Part shown: positions 25,015-33,108 of the stretch, piece by piece | How the letters are laid out: every line of letters begins with the position of its first letter | Numbering within the stretch: position 1 is the stretch's first letter | Assembly (NCBI GenBank): GCA_037190175.1 | Contig: JBBCJM010000027.1 | Coordinates: 1 to 64,000, forward strand | Length of the DNA stretch: 64,000 nt | Direction of reading: 5' to 3' | Origin: JBBCJM01 sp037190175 | GTDB taxonomy: Bacteria; Pseudomonadota; Alphaproteobacteria; Rhodobacterales; Rhodobacteraceae | The notes under the pieces: model-generated | The model's database searches: none | What the model saw: only the letters and a program-made list of their open reading frames with translations | Told to the model about the DNA's origin: nothing | Position numbers and translations under genes: made by a program

Positions 25015-26003
25015 CTGAGTTCCACCGTCGGGTTGACGACCGCATAGAGCAGGTCCACGGCCAGGTTGGCGATCACCACGAAGATCGAGGACAGCACCAG
25101 GATGCTCAGCAGCAGGTTCAGGTCGCGCTGCATCATCGCGTCGAACATCAGCCGCCCGATCCCGGGCCAGGAGAAGATGCTTTCGGTCAGCACCGCGCCG
25201 CCCAGGAAGGTGCCGATGTTCGCGCCCACCACGGTCATCAGCGGCAGCACCGCGTTGCGCAGCGCGTGGCGATAGGCGATGCGGTTTTCGGATATCCCCT
25301 TGGCGCGGGCCACGCGGATGTATTCGAGGCTCAGCACCTCCAGCATCCCCGCCCGCACCAGCCGGGTGTAGATCGCGAGGTAGAAGAACGCCTGCGTCAG
25401 CGTGGGCAGCGCCAGGTGCCGCATCACGTCCAGCACATGCGCCATGCCGGTCTTGCCGCCGATCACGTCGTACATGCCGCCCGTGGGCGCCCAGCCCAGC
25501 TTGACCGAAAAGAGCACGATCATCATCAGCCCGATCCAGAAGGGCGGCGTGGCATAGAGCAGCAGCGCGCCGACCGAGATCAGCCGGTCCGGCACCCGGC
25601 CCACGCTGCGCGCCGCGATCACGCCCAGCACGATGCCGCCGGCCAGCGCCAGCAGGATCGAGGTGCCCATCAGCAACAGCGTGGCGGGCAGCCGCCCGGT
25701 GATCAGATCCCAGTTCGTCATGCCGTGGCGGAAGGAATAGCCGAAATCCAGCGTCACGATGCGCAGGAGAAAGGCGCCCAGCTGCTCGATCACCGGGCGG
25801 TCGATGCCGAACTGGCGGCGCAGGCTCGCCATGTACTCCGGGTCGGCGGTGCCCGCCTCGCCGGCCAGCGCCTCGGCCGCGTCGCCAGGGGCCATCTGCA
25901 GCAGCAGGAAATTGACCACGGCGATGCCGAGGATGGTCAGCGCGGCATGGACCAGGCGCTTGCCGATGTAGCGGAATGTCGATCTGCGTCTGCGGGCAGT
26001 CAT
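25011..26003 (-). CDS. peptide-type ABC transporter permease (OppB/DppB-like)
   Basis: A 330-residue permease. The N-terminus YIGKRLVHAALTILGIAVVNFLL is the usual first membrane segment of DppB proteins, followed by a large periplasmic loop with GDAAEALAGE. The EAA loop is YIRVARAKGISENRIAYRHALRNAVLP, and the end GAVLTESIFSWPGIG is diagnostic. It is separated by 26 bases from the racemase-family gene upstream. Together with neighbours it forms a full dipeptide/oligopeptide/nickel-class importer, which in this family also includes systems for glutathione, opines and small amides. Confidence 0.93.
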   Translation of the reverse strand: MTARRRRSTFRYIGKRLVHAALTILGIAVVNFLLLQMAPGDAAEALAGEAGTADPEYMASLRRQFGIDRPVIEQLGAFLLRIVTLDFGYSFRHGMTNWDLITGRLPATLLLMGTSILLALAGGIVLGVIAARSVGRVPDRLISVGALLLYATPPFWIGLMMIVLFSVKLGWAPTGGMYDVIGGKTGMAHVLDVMRHLALPTLTQAFFYLAIYTRLVRAGMLEVLSLEYIRVARAKGISENRIAYRHALRNAVLPLMTVVGANIGTFLGGAVLTESIFSWPGIGRLMFDAMMQRDLNLLLSILVLSSIFVVIANLAVDLLYAVVNPTVELR

Positions 26004-26029
26004 GGGCGGCTTGCTTTCTGCTGGCGGGT

Positions 26030-26713
26030 TCAGGCCCGACCCGGAAGCAGGGTCAGGATGTCATGCACCGGCAGGCCGGTGGCGCGGGCCAGCGCGGCAC
26101 TGTAGGGCGGCAGGTTGGTGCATTCCACCACGATGGCCCGGATGTCGGGCGCGGCATCGGCCAGGCGGCGCCCGGCGTCCAGCACGTCGGCCTCGGCGCG
26201 CGCGGGGTCCAGCCGGTCGCCGGCGCGGTTGCGGCGCAGCACGGGGTAAAGCTCGCCGCCCCCCTCCAGCCCGGCGACCGGCGTGTCGGGCCGCGCGCCG
26301 GCCGCCGCCAGATGCGCGGGCGTGATGGTGCGGCTGTCCATGGCCAGCACGCCGACCCGCCCGCCGGCGGCGGCCTCGACCCGGGGGATCGCCAGCAGGG
26401 CCGAGGTCATGACCGGCACCGGGCAGCCCTGCGCCAGCGCCGCCTGGTACAGCACCAGGATGCCGCAGGAGGTGGTGATCACCTCCGCCCCCCGGGCCGC
26501 CAGCCGGTCGCGGGCGGCCAGGAAGCCCTCCAGCAGGCCGGGGTCGCCCCCGCCGGCCTGAAGCCGGGCGAGGGTCGCGGCCTCCACCACCTCGTAGAGC
26601 GCGCGCCCGCCGAAGGTCTCGGGGTTGCCGATGTCGCCCGGCGGGCGCGGAAAGGCCGTGTTCAGCATGATGACACCCACGCGGGGCGCCATCATGGCCG
26701 AGGCCGGGATCAT
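26030..26713 (-). CDS. aspartate/glutamate racemase family protein
   Basis: A 227-residue protein with the two catalytic-type cysteines of the Asp/Glu racemase fold: C83 in ITTSCGILV and C198 in VVECTNLPPY. The family includes racemases, hydantoin racemases, maleate isomerases and arylmalonate decarboxylases. The start was placed at 26713, where ATG overlaps the binding-protein stop as ATGA. GGAGGG is unusually close to it, so the in-frame codon at 26725 or the ATG pair at 26695/26692 are alternatives. It lies inside the importer operon, so it probably acts on the imported compound. Confidence 0.85.
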   Translation of the reverse strand: MIPASAMMAPRVGVIMLNTAFPRPPGDIGNPETFGGRALYEVVEAATLARLQAGGGDPGLLEGFLAARDRLAARGAEVITTSCGILVLYQAALAQGCPVPVMTSALLAIPRVEAAAGGRVGVLAMDSRTITPAHLAAAGARPDTPVAGLEGGGELYPVLRRNRAGDRLDPARAEADVLDAGRRLADAAPDIRAIVVECTNLPPYSAALARATGLPVHDILTLLPGRA

Positions 26714-28320
26714 CCCTCCAGCCATGCCGAGGCCAGGCTGCTGCGCACTCCCTCGGGCCCGGGCATGAAGTTCTTCAGCCGCGCATTGGCCACGGTCACA
26801 TAGATCGGCCGCGCCAAGGGCAGGATCGGCAGGTCGGCCATCGCGATCTGCTGGAAGCGGTGGAACAGGTCGCGCCGCTTCGCCGCGTCGGGCTCGACCG
26901 CCGCGGCGTCCAGCACCGTGTCCATCTCGGGGTTGGAATAGCCCGAGGCGTTCACGAAGGGCGTGCCCTGCCGGATCGCCCCCGAGTGGTAGAAGCGGTG
27001 CGAGCCGATGGTCGGATCCGCGGTGACCGACGAGGGGAACATCGACAGGTCGAAGTCGTACTCCTGATAGACCTGCCGGATGAAGGTCGGGATATCGGCG
27101 CTTTGCAGCACCAGGTCGACGCCGACCTCGCGGAACTGCTGGCGCAGGAACTGCCCGGCGCGGTCGTAGGTGTCGCCCACCGCCGGCCAGATCAGCCGCA
27201 GCGCGAAGCGCATCCCGTCCGCCCCGCGCGCGAAGCCCGCGGCATCCAGCAACTCGTTGGCCCTGGCCGGGTCATAGGGATAGGCGGGCACGTCGTCGGT
27301 ATGGAAATGCGGCAGCGACAGGGGGATCGGGCCGGTCAGCAGCTCGGCAAGCCGATACCAGACGGTGCCCAGCATCAGGTCGCGGTCGATCGCGTGCATC
27401 AGGGCCCGGCGCACCTCCACCTTGGCCAGATGTTCGTTGCGCAGGTTGCATTCCAGGATGTCGAGGCTGTTGTTCATCTCGATCCCGCGGGTTTCCACCA
27501 CGAAGGCGGGGTTGTCGCGAAACCGCGCCACCTCGTTCAGCGGGATCGGGCCGTCGCCGCCCAGGTGCAGCTCGCCCGCCTCGAAGGCGGCCACCCGGGC
27601 GCTGGGATCGGCATAGAAGCGCACCGCCAGCCGGTCCAGATGGGGCTTGCCCGCGTCCCAGTAGTCGGGGTTCCTTTCCAGGATGATGTGGCTGCCGCGC
27701 TCCCACTGGGCGAAGCGGAAGGGGCCGGTGCCGATGGGCGCGTTGTTGGCCGGGTTGGTCAGCGGGTCGGTGCCCTCGTAGACGTGCTTGGGCAGGATCG
27801 GCGATTCCCAGCCCGCCAGCGCCGCCATCATCGCGGGGGCGGGCTTGGACAGCCGCAGGATCACGGTGTGGTCGTCGGGCGTCTCGGCCGCCTCGACCGG
27901 GGCGAAGACGCCGCGCCCGCGCGGGTGGTGCTGCCGCAGCAGCTCCATGATCGAATAGGCGACATCGGCCGAGGTGAAATCCCGGCCGTCGTGCCATTTC
28001 ACGCCCTGGCGCAGGGTGAAGGCGATGCTCAGCCCGTCCTCGGCGATCTCCCAGGCCGTGGCCAGTTCCGGCTGGGGCTGCAGATCCCAGTCGTAGCGCA
28101 CCAGCCCCTCGACCATCTTGCCCGAGATCACCGCCACGGGCGAGGCGCTGTTGAAGGCGCTGACCATCGCGTTGGGCTCGGGGGTGATGGTCATCACGGC
28201 GGTGCCGCCCGCGGTCTGCGCCCAGGCGCGGGGGCCGGGCAGCGCGGCGGCCAGACCCGCCGCCGCGCCCGACAGCAGGATCGCGCGGCGCGACAGATTG
28301 AGGCTCGTATCGGTCTTCAT
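26710..28320 (-). CDS. peptide-type ABC transporter substrate-binding protein, Tat signal
   Basis: A 536-residue periplasmic protein of solute-binding family 5 (DppA/OppA type). A twin-arginine-like signal is at the N-terminus (SLNLSRRAILLSGAAAG, about 7-23), with AWAQ cleavage near 36. The family motif YDWDLQPQPELATAWEIAEDGLSIAFTLRQGVKWHDG is clear, as is FYHSGAIRQG near the C-terminus. The ATG at 28320 is preferred over a GTG at 28329 because GGGAG lies 8 bases before it. It is the first gene of the importer operon. Ligand unknown. Confidence 0.93.
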   Translation of the reverse strand: MKTDTSLNLSRRAILLSGAAAGLAAALPGPRAWAQTAGGTAVMTITPEPNAMVSAFNSASPVAVISGKMVEGLVRYDWDLQPQPELATAWEIAEDGLSIAFTLRQGVKWHDGRDFTSADVAYSIMELLRQHHPRGRGVFAPVEAAETPDDHTVILRLSKPAPAMMAALAGWESPILPKHVYEGTDPLTNPANNAPIGTGPFRFAQWERGSHIILERNPDYWDAGKPHLDRLAVRFYADPSARVAAFEAGELHLGGDGPIPLNEVARFRDNPAFVVETRGIEMNNSLDILECNLRNEHLAKVEVRRALMHAIDRDLMLGTVWYRLAELLTGPIPLSLPHFHTDDVPAYPYDPARANELLDAAGFARGADGMRFALRLIWPAVGDTYDRAGQFLRQQFREVGVDLVLQSADIPTFIRQVYQEYDFDLSMFPSSVTADPTIGSHRFYHSGAIRQGTPFVNASGYSNPEMDTVLDAAAVEPDAAKRRDLFHRFQQIAMADLPILPLARPIYVTVANARLKNFMPGPEGVRSSLASAWLEG

Positions 28321-28594
28321 CTTGATCACTCCCTGTTGGCGCCCGCCGGGATGGGCCGGGGCCGGTTTGCGGGCGGGGCCTTGCCTGTGGCGACAACTTG
28401 CCGCGCGACCATCCGACTATGGACGCGGCGGGCCGGTGCTGCACAGCGGGCCCTCTTTTCGGAATGGGTCTGGTTTTGTTGATATCAGCAGAAACCCGGG
28501 CAGGTCCCTGCGGCCCGTCGTCCGCCGGCATTGCGCGAGGCTGCCCCGCGGCGCAAGACGAGGCCGGGAAAGCCGCAGGGGAGGCCGCCCGACC
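28321..28594. promoter_or_regulatory. divergent promoter region between importer operon and ThDP-enzyme gene
   Basis: A 274-base spacer between two outward-facing transcription units. It contains an A/T-richer patch (TTTTGTTGATATCAGCAGAA, about 28473-28492) that could hold promoter elements. I could not fix hexamers or an operator dyad with confidence, and no coding frame fits the spacing. Confidence 0.4.
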
Positions 28595-30238
28595 ATGACC
28601 GATGCCACGACCACCGGGGCCGCGCTTCTGGCCGATCTCGTCGCCCGCTGGGCGCCGGGGCCGCTGTTCCATGTGCCGGGCGAGGGCGTGCTGGAACTGC
28701 TCGACGCGCTGGCGGGGCGGGCGGAGGTCCGGCCGGTGTCCTGCCGGCACGAGGCCGGGGCGGCTTTCGCGGCGCAGGCGGCGGGCCATGCGACGGGCCG
28801 GCCGGGCATCGCCGTGGCCGGCCGCGCGCCCGGGGCGCTGAACACGATGCTGGCGCTGCACACCGCCTGGACCGATGCCGCGCCGATGATCCTGATCCTC
28901 GGGCAGGCCACGCGCCGCCAGTCGGGGCGCGAGGCCTATCTGGGCCCCGACCTGGGCGCGGCCTTCGCCGGGGTGGCGAAATGGGTGGGCGAATGCTCGG
29001 ACGCCGCGCGGCTGCCGGAACTGATGCTGCGCGCCTGGTCGGTGGCGTTGTCGGGCCAGCGCGGCCCGGTGGTGCTGGTGGTGGACGAGGACGTCGGGCA
29101 CCAGCGGCTCGCCGCCCCCGCGCCACTGGCGGCCCCTGTGCCGCCGCGGCCGGGCGTGTCGGCGCAGGATGCCGCGCGGATCGCCGGGATGCTGGCCGCG
29201 GCGCAGCGTCCGCTGCTGATCGCGGGCGGCACCGGCTGGAGCGCGCAGGACCGCGCCGCGCTGGTGGCCTTTGCCGAGGCGCAGGCGCTGCCGGTGCTGA
29301 CCTCCTACCGCCGGCGCGACCTGATGCCGGCCTCCAGCCCCGCGATGGCCGGCGAACTGGGCATCGGCGCCGATCCCGCGGCGCTGGCGGCGGTGGCCGA
29401 GGCCGACCTGGTGATCGTCGCCGGGATGCGGCTGGGCGAGATCAACACCTTCGGGGCCGGGGTGTTCGAGGGGTTCCGGCTGCTGCCCCACCCCGATCCG
29501 GGGGGCGCGCTGGTGCATATCCACCCCGACATGAGCGAGTTGAACCGCGTCTGGCGCGCCGATCCGGCGATCTGCGCCCATCCGGGCAGCCTGTTCGGTC
29601 TGCTGGACGCAACCGCCACGGTCCCAGATGCCCGCAGCGCATGGCGCGACTGGCTGCGCGCGGCCCGGCTGGCCTTCACCGAGGGCAAGCCGGGGCAGGG
29701 GCCGCTGGACCTGCGCGAGGTCTGCCGCATCCTGCGCGCGGCCCTGCCGGCCGATGCCATGCTGACCGTGGGCGCGGGGGCCTATGCCCACTGGCCGCAG
29801 CGGTATGTCCCGCATGAGGACTACGGCACCCAGCTGGGGCCCAAGAGCGGCGCGATGGGCTATGGCCTGCCTGCCGCCATCGGGGTGCAGGCGGCCTGTC
29901 CGGGGCGCCGCGTGGTGGCGATGGCGGGCGACGGCTGTTTCCTGATGACGGGCGAGGAGTTGGCCACGGCGGTGCTGCACCGCCTGCCGATCACGGTGAT
30001 CGTGGTGAACAACAGCCGCTACGGCGCCATCGCCGCCACCCAGCAGCGCCAGTTCGGCCGCACCACCGGCACCGACCTGGCGCCGGTGAACTTCGCCGAC
30101 TACGCCCGCTCGATGGGCGCCCTGGGCATCCGCGTCGCTGCCACCGCCCAGTTCGCCCCCGCGCTGGCCCGCGCGGCGGAAAGCGACGGCCCGGTGCTGA
30201 TCGAACTCGTCACCGGCCTCGAGGCGCTGAAGCCCTGA
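28595..30238 (+). CDS. thiamine-diphosphate-dependent decarboxylase/synthase family protein
   Basis: A 547-residue three-domain ThDP enzyme of the acetolactate synthase/benzoylformate decarboxylase family. The N-terminal Pyr domain has the catalytic Glu (E53 in SCRHEAGAAF). The central domain includes QRPLLIAGGTGWS. The C-terminal PP domain has the ThDP motif GDG (about residue 445), ending VNNSRYG. It probably decarboxylates or ligates a 2-oxo acid. The start at 28595 was chosen because the family N-terminus begins about there and AGGGGAGG lies 11 bases before it. It heads an operon with a flavin amine-oxidase-like protein, a RidA-like protein and UbiX. The substrate is not recognisable. Confidence 0.88.
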   Translation: MTDATTTGAALLADLVARWAPGPLFHVPGEGVLELLDALAGRAEVRPVSCRHEAGAAFAAQAAGHATGRPGIAVAGRAPGALNTMLALHTAWTDAAPMILILGQATRRQSGREAYLGPDLGAAFAGVAKWVGECSDAARLPELMLRAWSVALSGQRGPVVLVVDEDVGHQRLAAPAPLAAPVPPRPGVSAQDAARIAGMLAAAQRPLLIAGGTGWSAQDRAALVAFAEAQALPVLTSYRRRDLMPASSPAMAGELGIGADPAALAAVAEADLVIVAGMRLGEINTFGAGVFEGFRLLPHPDPGGALVHIHPDMSELNRVWRADPAICAHPGSLFGLLDATATVPDARSAWRDWLRAARLAFTEGKPGQGPLDLREVCRILRAALPADAMLTVGAGAYAHWPQRYVPHEDYGTQLGPKSGAMGYGLPAAIGVQAACPGRRVVAMAGDGCFLMTGEELATAVLHRLPITVIVVNNSRYGAIAATQQRQFGRTTGTDLAPVNFADYARSMGALGIRVAATAQFAPALARAAESDGPVLIELVTGLEALKP

Positions 30239-30253
30239 CCAAGGAGGCAGCCG

Positions 30254-31579
30254 ATGCCGCAACAGCCATCCGTCATCGTGGTCGGCGCCGGGATCGCCGG
30301 GCTGACCGCCGCCTGGCACCTGCGCCGCGCGGGATGCGAGGTGACGGTGATCGAGGCCGCCGACCAGCCCGGCGGCCGCGTGGGCGCGCGCGAGATCCGC
30401 GGCATCTGCTACAACACCGGGGCGCGACTGCTTTACACATTCAGCAGGGATTTCAATCGCCTGCTGGACGATATTGATCTGACTTCTCAACTCGTGCCGG
30501 TGCGCGGGCTGGCCGCCGAATGCCGGTCGGCCGGGGCCGCCTGGACGGTCGAGCTGATGCCCGGCCCGCGCTCGCTGACGACGCCGGGGTTGACCTTCGG
30601 CGACCGGCTGCGCTTCCTGCGCTACGGGCTGCGGATGCTGGCCGCGCGGCTGACCACCGACCCGGACGACGCCACCTCGGCCCCCGCCGCCGATGCCGAG
30701 ACGCTGGCCGACCACGTGACCCGCCATCTCGGCCCCCGCGTGCTGGAGCGCATGGTCAACCCGGTCTTCCGCAGCACCCGCAGCTGGGACGCCGCCGACA
30801 TCTCGGCCGCCTTCTTCGCCACCACCATGCCGCACATGATCGGGCGCAGCACGGTGCATGTGCTGAAGGGCGGCATGAACAGCCTGCCCGCGGCGCTTGC
30901 CCGCGACGTGAAACTGCTGCTGAACACCCGCGCGCTGCGGATCGAGGCGCCCGCCGAGGGCCCCTGTCGCGTCGGGGCGGAGCAGGGCGGCCGGCCGCTG
31001 GTGCTGGAGGCCGACCGGATCGTCTGCGCGGTCGAGGGTGTGCAGGTGAACGCGCTGATCCCCGGTCTGGCTCCCGAGGACCGCGGGTTCATGGACCGGG
31101 TGCGCTACAACGCGCTGGGGATCGCGCATATCCGGCTGAACCGGCAGGTTGCGCCCCGCCTGACCTTCTTCGCCGGCCAGACGGGCGGCACCATCGCGAC
31201 CTACCAGCAGATCCCCGGCGACGAGGCCAAGGGCATCCACCCCCAGCTCTACGTGCAGCTGACGCCCGAGGCCGTCCGCCGCGCCCGGGACGAGGGGATG
31301 ACGGACCGCATCGACGAGATCGTGGCCGAGGATCTGCGCCGGCTGTATCCGACGCTGGACGCCGACCGGGTGGACCATCACAACCAGTGGATCGCCCGCA
31401 AGTTGCCCGAGTTCTATCCCGGCTACGGCGCCGAGGTGCGCCGGTTCCTGGACCGGCAGGCGACCGGCCGGCGGCGGCTGCATTTCTGCGGCGACTATCT
31501 GGCGCAGGCGCTGGTCACCGGGGCGGCGGCCAGCGGCAAGGCGGCGGCGGGGCGGCTGCTGGCGCAATGGGGCGGATAG
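30254..31579 (+). CDS. FAD-dependent amine oxidase/protoporphyrinogen-oxidase-like protein
   Basis: A 441-residue flavoprotein. The FAD-binding Rossmann motif VIVVGAGIAGLTAAWHL is at about 7-23, ending VIEAADQPGGRVGAR, the amine oxidase dinucleotide signature. The C-terminus HFCGDYLAQALVTGAAASGKAAAG is the second FAD contact. It resembles HemY-like and monoamine-oxidase-like proteins. The context is catabolic (15 bases after the ThDP enzyme), so amine or imino-acid oxidation is more likely than heme synthesis, but this is inference. Confidence 0.85.
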   Translation: MPQQPSVIVVGAGIAGLTAAWHLRRAGCEVTVIEAADQPGGRVGAREIRGICYNTGARLLYTFSRDFNRLLDDIDLTSQLVPVRGLAAECRSAGAAWTVELMPGPRSLTTPGLTFGDRLRFLRYGLRMLAARLTTDPDDATSAPAADAETLADHVTRHLGPRVLERMVNPVFRSTRSWDAADISAAFFATTMPHMIGRSTVHVLKGGMNSLPAALARDVKLLLNTRALRIEAPAEGPCRVGAEQGGRPLVLEADRIVCAVEGVQVNALIPGLAPEDRGFMDRVRYNALGIAHIRLNRQVAPRLTFFAGQTGGTIATYQQIPGDEAKGIHPQLYVQLTPEAVRRARDEGMTDRIDEIVAEDLRRLYPTLDADRVDHHNQWIARKLPEFYPGYGAEVRRFLDRQATGRRRLHFCGDYLAQALVTGAAASGKAAAGRLLAQWGG

Positions 31580-31594
31580 GCGGCTGTCGAAACT

Positions 31595-31614
31595 CTTGCG
31601 TCCGATCGCGCAAG
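31595..31614. promoter_or_regulatory. palindrome upstream of the ridA-like gene
   Basis: CTTGCG and CGCAAG form a perfect 6-bp inverted repeat with 8 bases between. It starts 15 bases after the flavoprotein stop and 72 bases before the next ATG. There is no T tract, so an operator is more likely than a terminator. Similar TTGCG/CGCAA arms occur at 62212-62228 upstream of glgP. Confidence 0.35.
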
Positions 31615-31685
31615 GATTGCCGGATGGCGGGCGGCGCAGGGTTGGATAGCCTGGGGACAAGCCACTCACGCAAGCGGAGCATGAC

Positions 31686-32060
31686 ATGAAGAACCGGATC
31701 TTCTCGGGCGCGCCTTCCGAGGATTTCGCCGGCTATGCCAAGGCGGCGATCGCCGGGCCGACGATCTACGTCACCGGCACCACCGGGCAGGACGCCGACG
31801 GCACGCTGCCCGAATCGGCCGCCGACCAGACCCGCAACATCCTGGCCACGGTGGACAAGGTGCTGCGGCAGGCCGGCTCCAGCCTGGCCGATGCGGTGGC
31901 GCTGCGGACCTTCCTGACCGACAAGTCCTATCTGCGCGACGTGGCCGCGGTGCTGGGCGAGACCTTCCGCGACATCCGCCCCACCAATACCCTGGTGGTC
32001 TGCCAGATCCCGACCGAAGGGGTGAAGGTCGAGATCGAAGTCACCGCCTGGCGGGGCTAG
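31686..32060 (+). CDS. RidA/YjgF/YER057c/UK114 family protein
   Basis: 124 residues with the chorismate-mutase-like fold: IYVTGTTGQDADG near the N-terminus, QTRNILATVDKVLRQAGSSLADAVALRTFLTD in the middle, VKVEIEVTAWRG at the end. True RidA deaminases have an Arg before the final strand (position 105 in E. coli). Here the aligned residue is Gln (VCQIPTEG), so classical 2-aminoacrylate/imine deaminase activity is doubtful. Context after an amine-oxidase-like gene suggests work on an imine or another reactive intermediate. Confidence 0.9.
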   Translation: MKNRIFSGAPSEDFAGYAKAAIAGPTIYVTGTTGQDADGTLPESAADQTRNILATVDKVLRQAGSSLADAVALRTFLTDKSYLRDVAAVLGETFRDIRPTNTLVVCQIPTEGVKVEIEVTAWRG

Positions 32061-32064
32061 GGCG

Positions 32065-32631
32065 ATGGTCCCGCGGCGCCTGGTCGTCGGCATCTCGGGC
32101 GCCTCGGGGGTGATCTACGGCATCCGCCTGCTGGAGATCCTGCAAGGCAGCGGGATCGAGACCCACCTGGTCATGACCCGCGCCGCCGAGATCACCCTGG
32201 CGCACGAGACCCGCCGCAAGCTGGCCGAGGTGCACGCGCTGGCCGATCACGTCCATGCCGCCGGCGACATCGCCGCGCCGGTCTCCAGCGGCTCGTTCCG
32301 CACGATGGGGATGATCGTGGCGCCCTGTTCGGTGCGCTCGATGGCCGAGATCGCCGGCGGCGTGACCTCGGGGCTGCTGACCCGGGCGGCGGACGTGGTG
32401 CTGAAGGAACGCCGGCGGCTGGTGCTGATGGTGCGCGAGACGCCGCTGCACCTGGGCCATCTGCGCAACATGGCGGCGCTGTCCGAGATGGGCGCGATCA
32501 TCGCCCCGCCGGTTCCGGCCTTCTACGCCCGGCCCGACACGCTGGAGGAGATGATCGACCACACCCTGGGCCGGATGCTGGACCTGTTCGGGATCGAGAC
32601 CGAGGGCCTGGTGAAACGCTGGAAGGAATAG
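32065..32631 (+). CDS. ubiX: flavin prenyltransferase UbiX
   Basis: A 188-residue flavoprotein that joins dimethylallyl phosphate to FMN to make prenyl-FMN, the cofactor of UbiD enzymes. Hallmarks are VVGISGASGVIYGIRLLE near the N-terminus, MIVAPCSVRSMAEIAGGVTSGLLTRAADVVLKERR in the middle, and RETPLHLGHLRNM. It is last in the ThDP-enzyme operon, 4 bases after the RidA-like stop. It is separate from, but clearly linked to, the UbiD-family gene at 21044-22372. Its position here supports a catabolic decarboxylation role rather than ubiquinone synthesis alone. Confidence 0.95.
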   Translation: MVPRRLVVGISGASGVIYGIRLLEILQGSGIETHLVMTRAAEITLAHETRRKLAEVHALADHVHAAGDIAAPVSSGSFRTMGMIVAPCSVRSMAEIAGGVTSGLLTRAADVVLKERRRLVLMVRETPLHLGHLRNMAALSEMGAIIAPPVPAFYARPDTLEEMIDHTLGRMLDLFGIETEGLVKRWKE

Positions 32632-32633
32632 CC

Positions 32634-33104
32634 TCAGGCCGCCGTCGCCTGCCGCAGCAGGGCGATGTCCTCGGCGCTCAGCGCGGCGGCCCCGGCCAGC
32701 AGGCGCAGCCCTTGCAGGAAATCGCCTTTCTCTGCCGGGATGCGCGCGGCGAACCAGGCGGCGATCATGCCGGCCTGCACCTTCTCCGCCGCCAGTTCCA
32801 CCTGTTTCAGCCGGTCGCGGAAGGTTTCGCGGTCGGCCTCGGGCAGGTGGTCGACGGCCCCCCGCAGGTCGACCCGCAGCGCGCGCAGCGGCAGGACGGC
32901 GCGCGTCCGCCAGTCGGCGGTATGGGCGCGCAGGGCCTCGATCTCGGCCGGGGTCAGCGGCGCGCCGGCGCTTTCGCCCCAGCAATGGGCGATCAGCAGC
33001 AGCACGTCCGTCCCGCCCTCGGCCTGAAGCCGCAGGCACAGCGGCGCGATGCCGGGCCGGCCATAGAAGCCCAGCGCGAAGGACCAGAAGTCGTTTTCCA
33101 TCAT
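32634..33104 (-). CDS. TIGR02444 (DUF2390) family protein
   Basis: 156 residues. The N-terminal ENDFWSFALGFYGRPGIAPLCLRLQ...DVLLLIAHCWGESAG matches the conserved FW-Y-R-G-V-x-x-x-C-L pattern of TIGR02444 proteins, whose function is not known. Two adjacent Met codons open the frame (33104, 33101). It lies 4 bases after the 3-hydroxyacyl-CoA dehydrogenase stop, so it is probably co-transcribed with that gene, and it ends 2 bases from the convergent ubiX. There is no evidence for a role in anthranilate degradation. Confidence 0.82.
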   Translation of the reverse strand: MMENDFWSFALGFYGRPGIAPLCLRLQAEGGTDVLLLIAHCWGESAGAPLTPAEIEALRAHTADWRTRAVLPLRALRVDLRGAVDHLPEADRETFRDRLKQVELAAEKVQAGMIAAWFAARIPAEKGDFLQGLRLLAGAAALSAEDIALLRQATAA

Positions 33105-33108
33105 CGCC

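Noticed and set aside
27272..31687. A 1471-codon minus-strand open frame across the ThDP enzyme and flavoprotein genes
   Set aside because: It shows the same antisense shadow composition, and it crosses two recognised plus-strand genes and a divergent promoter.
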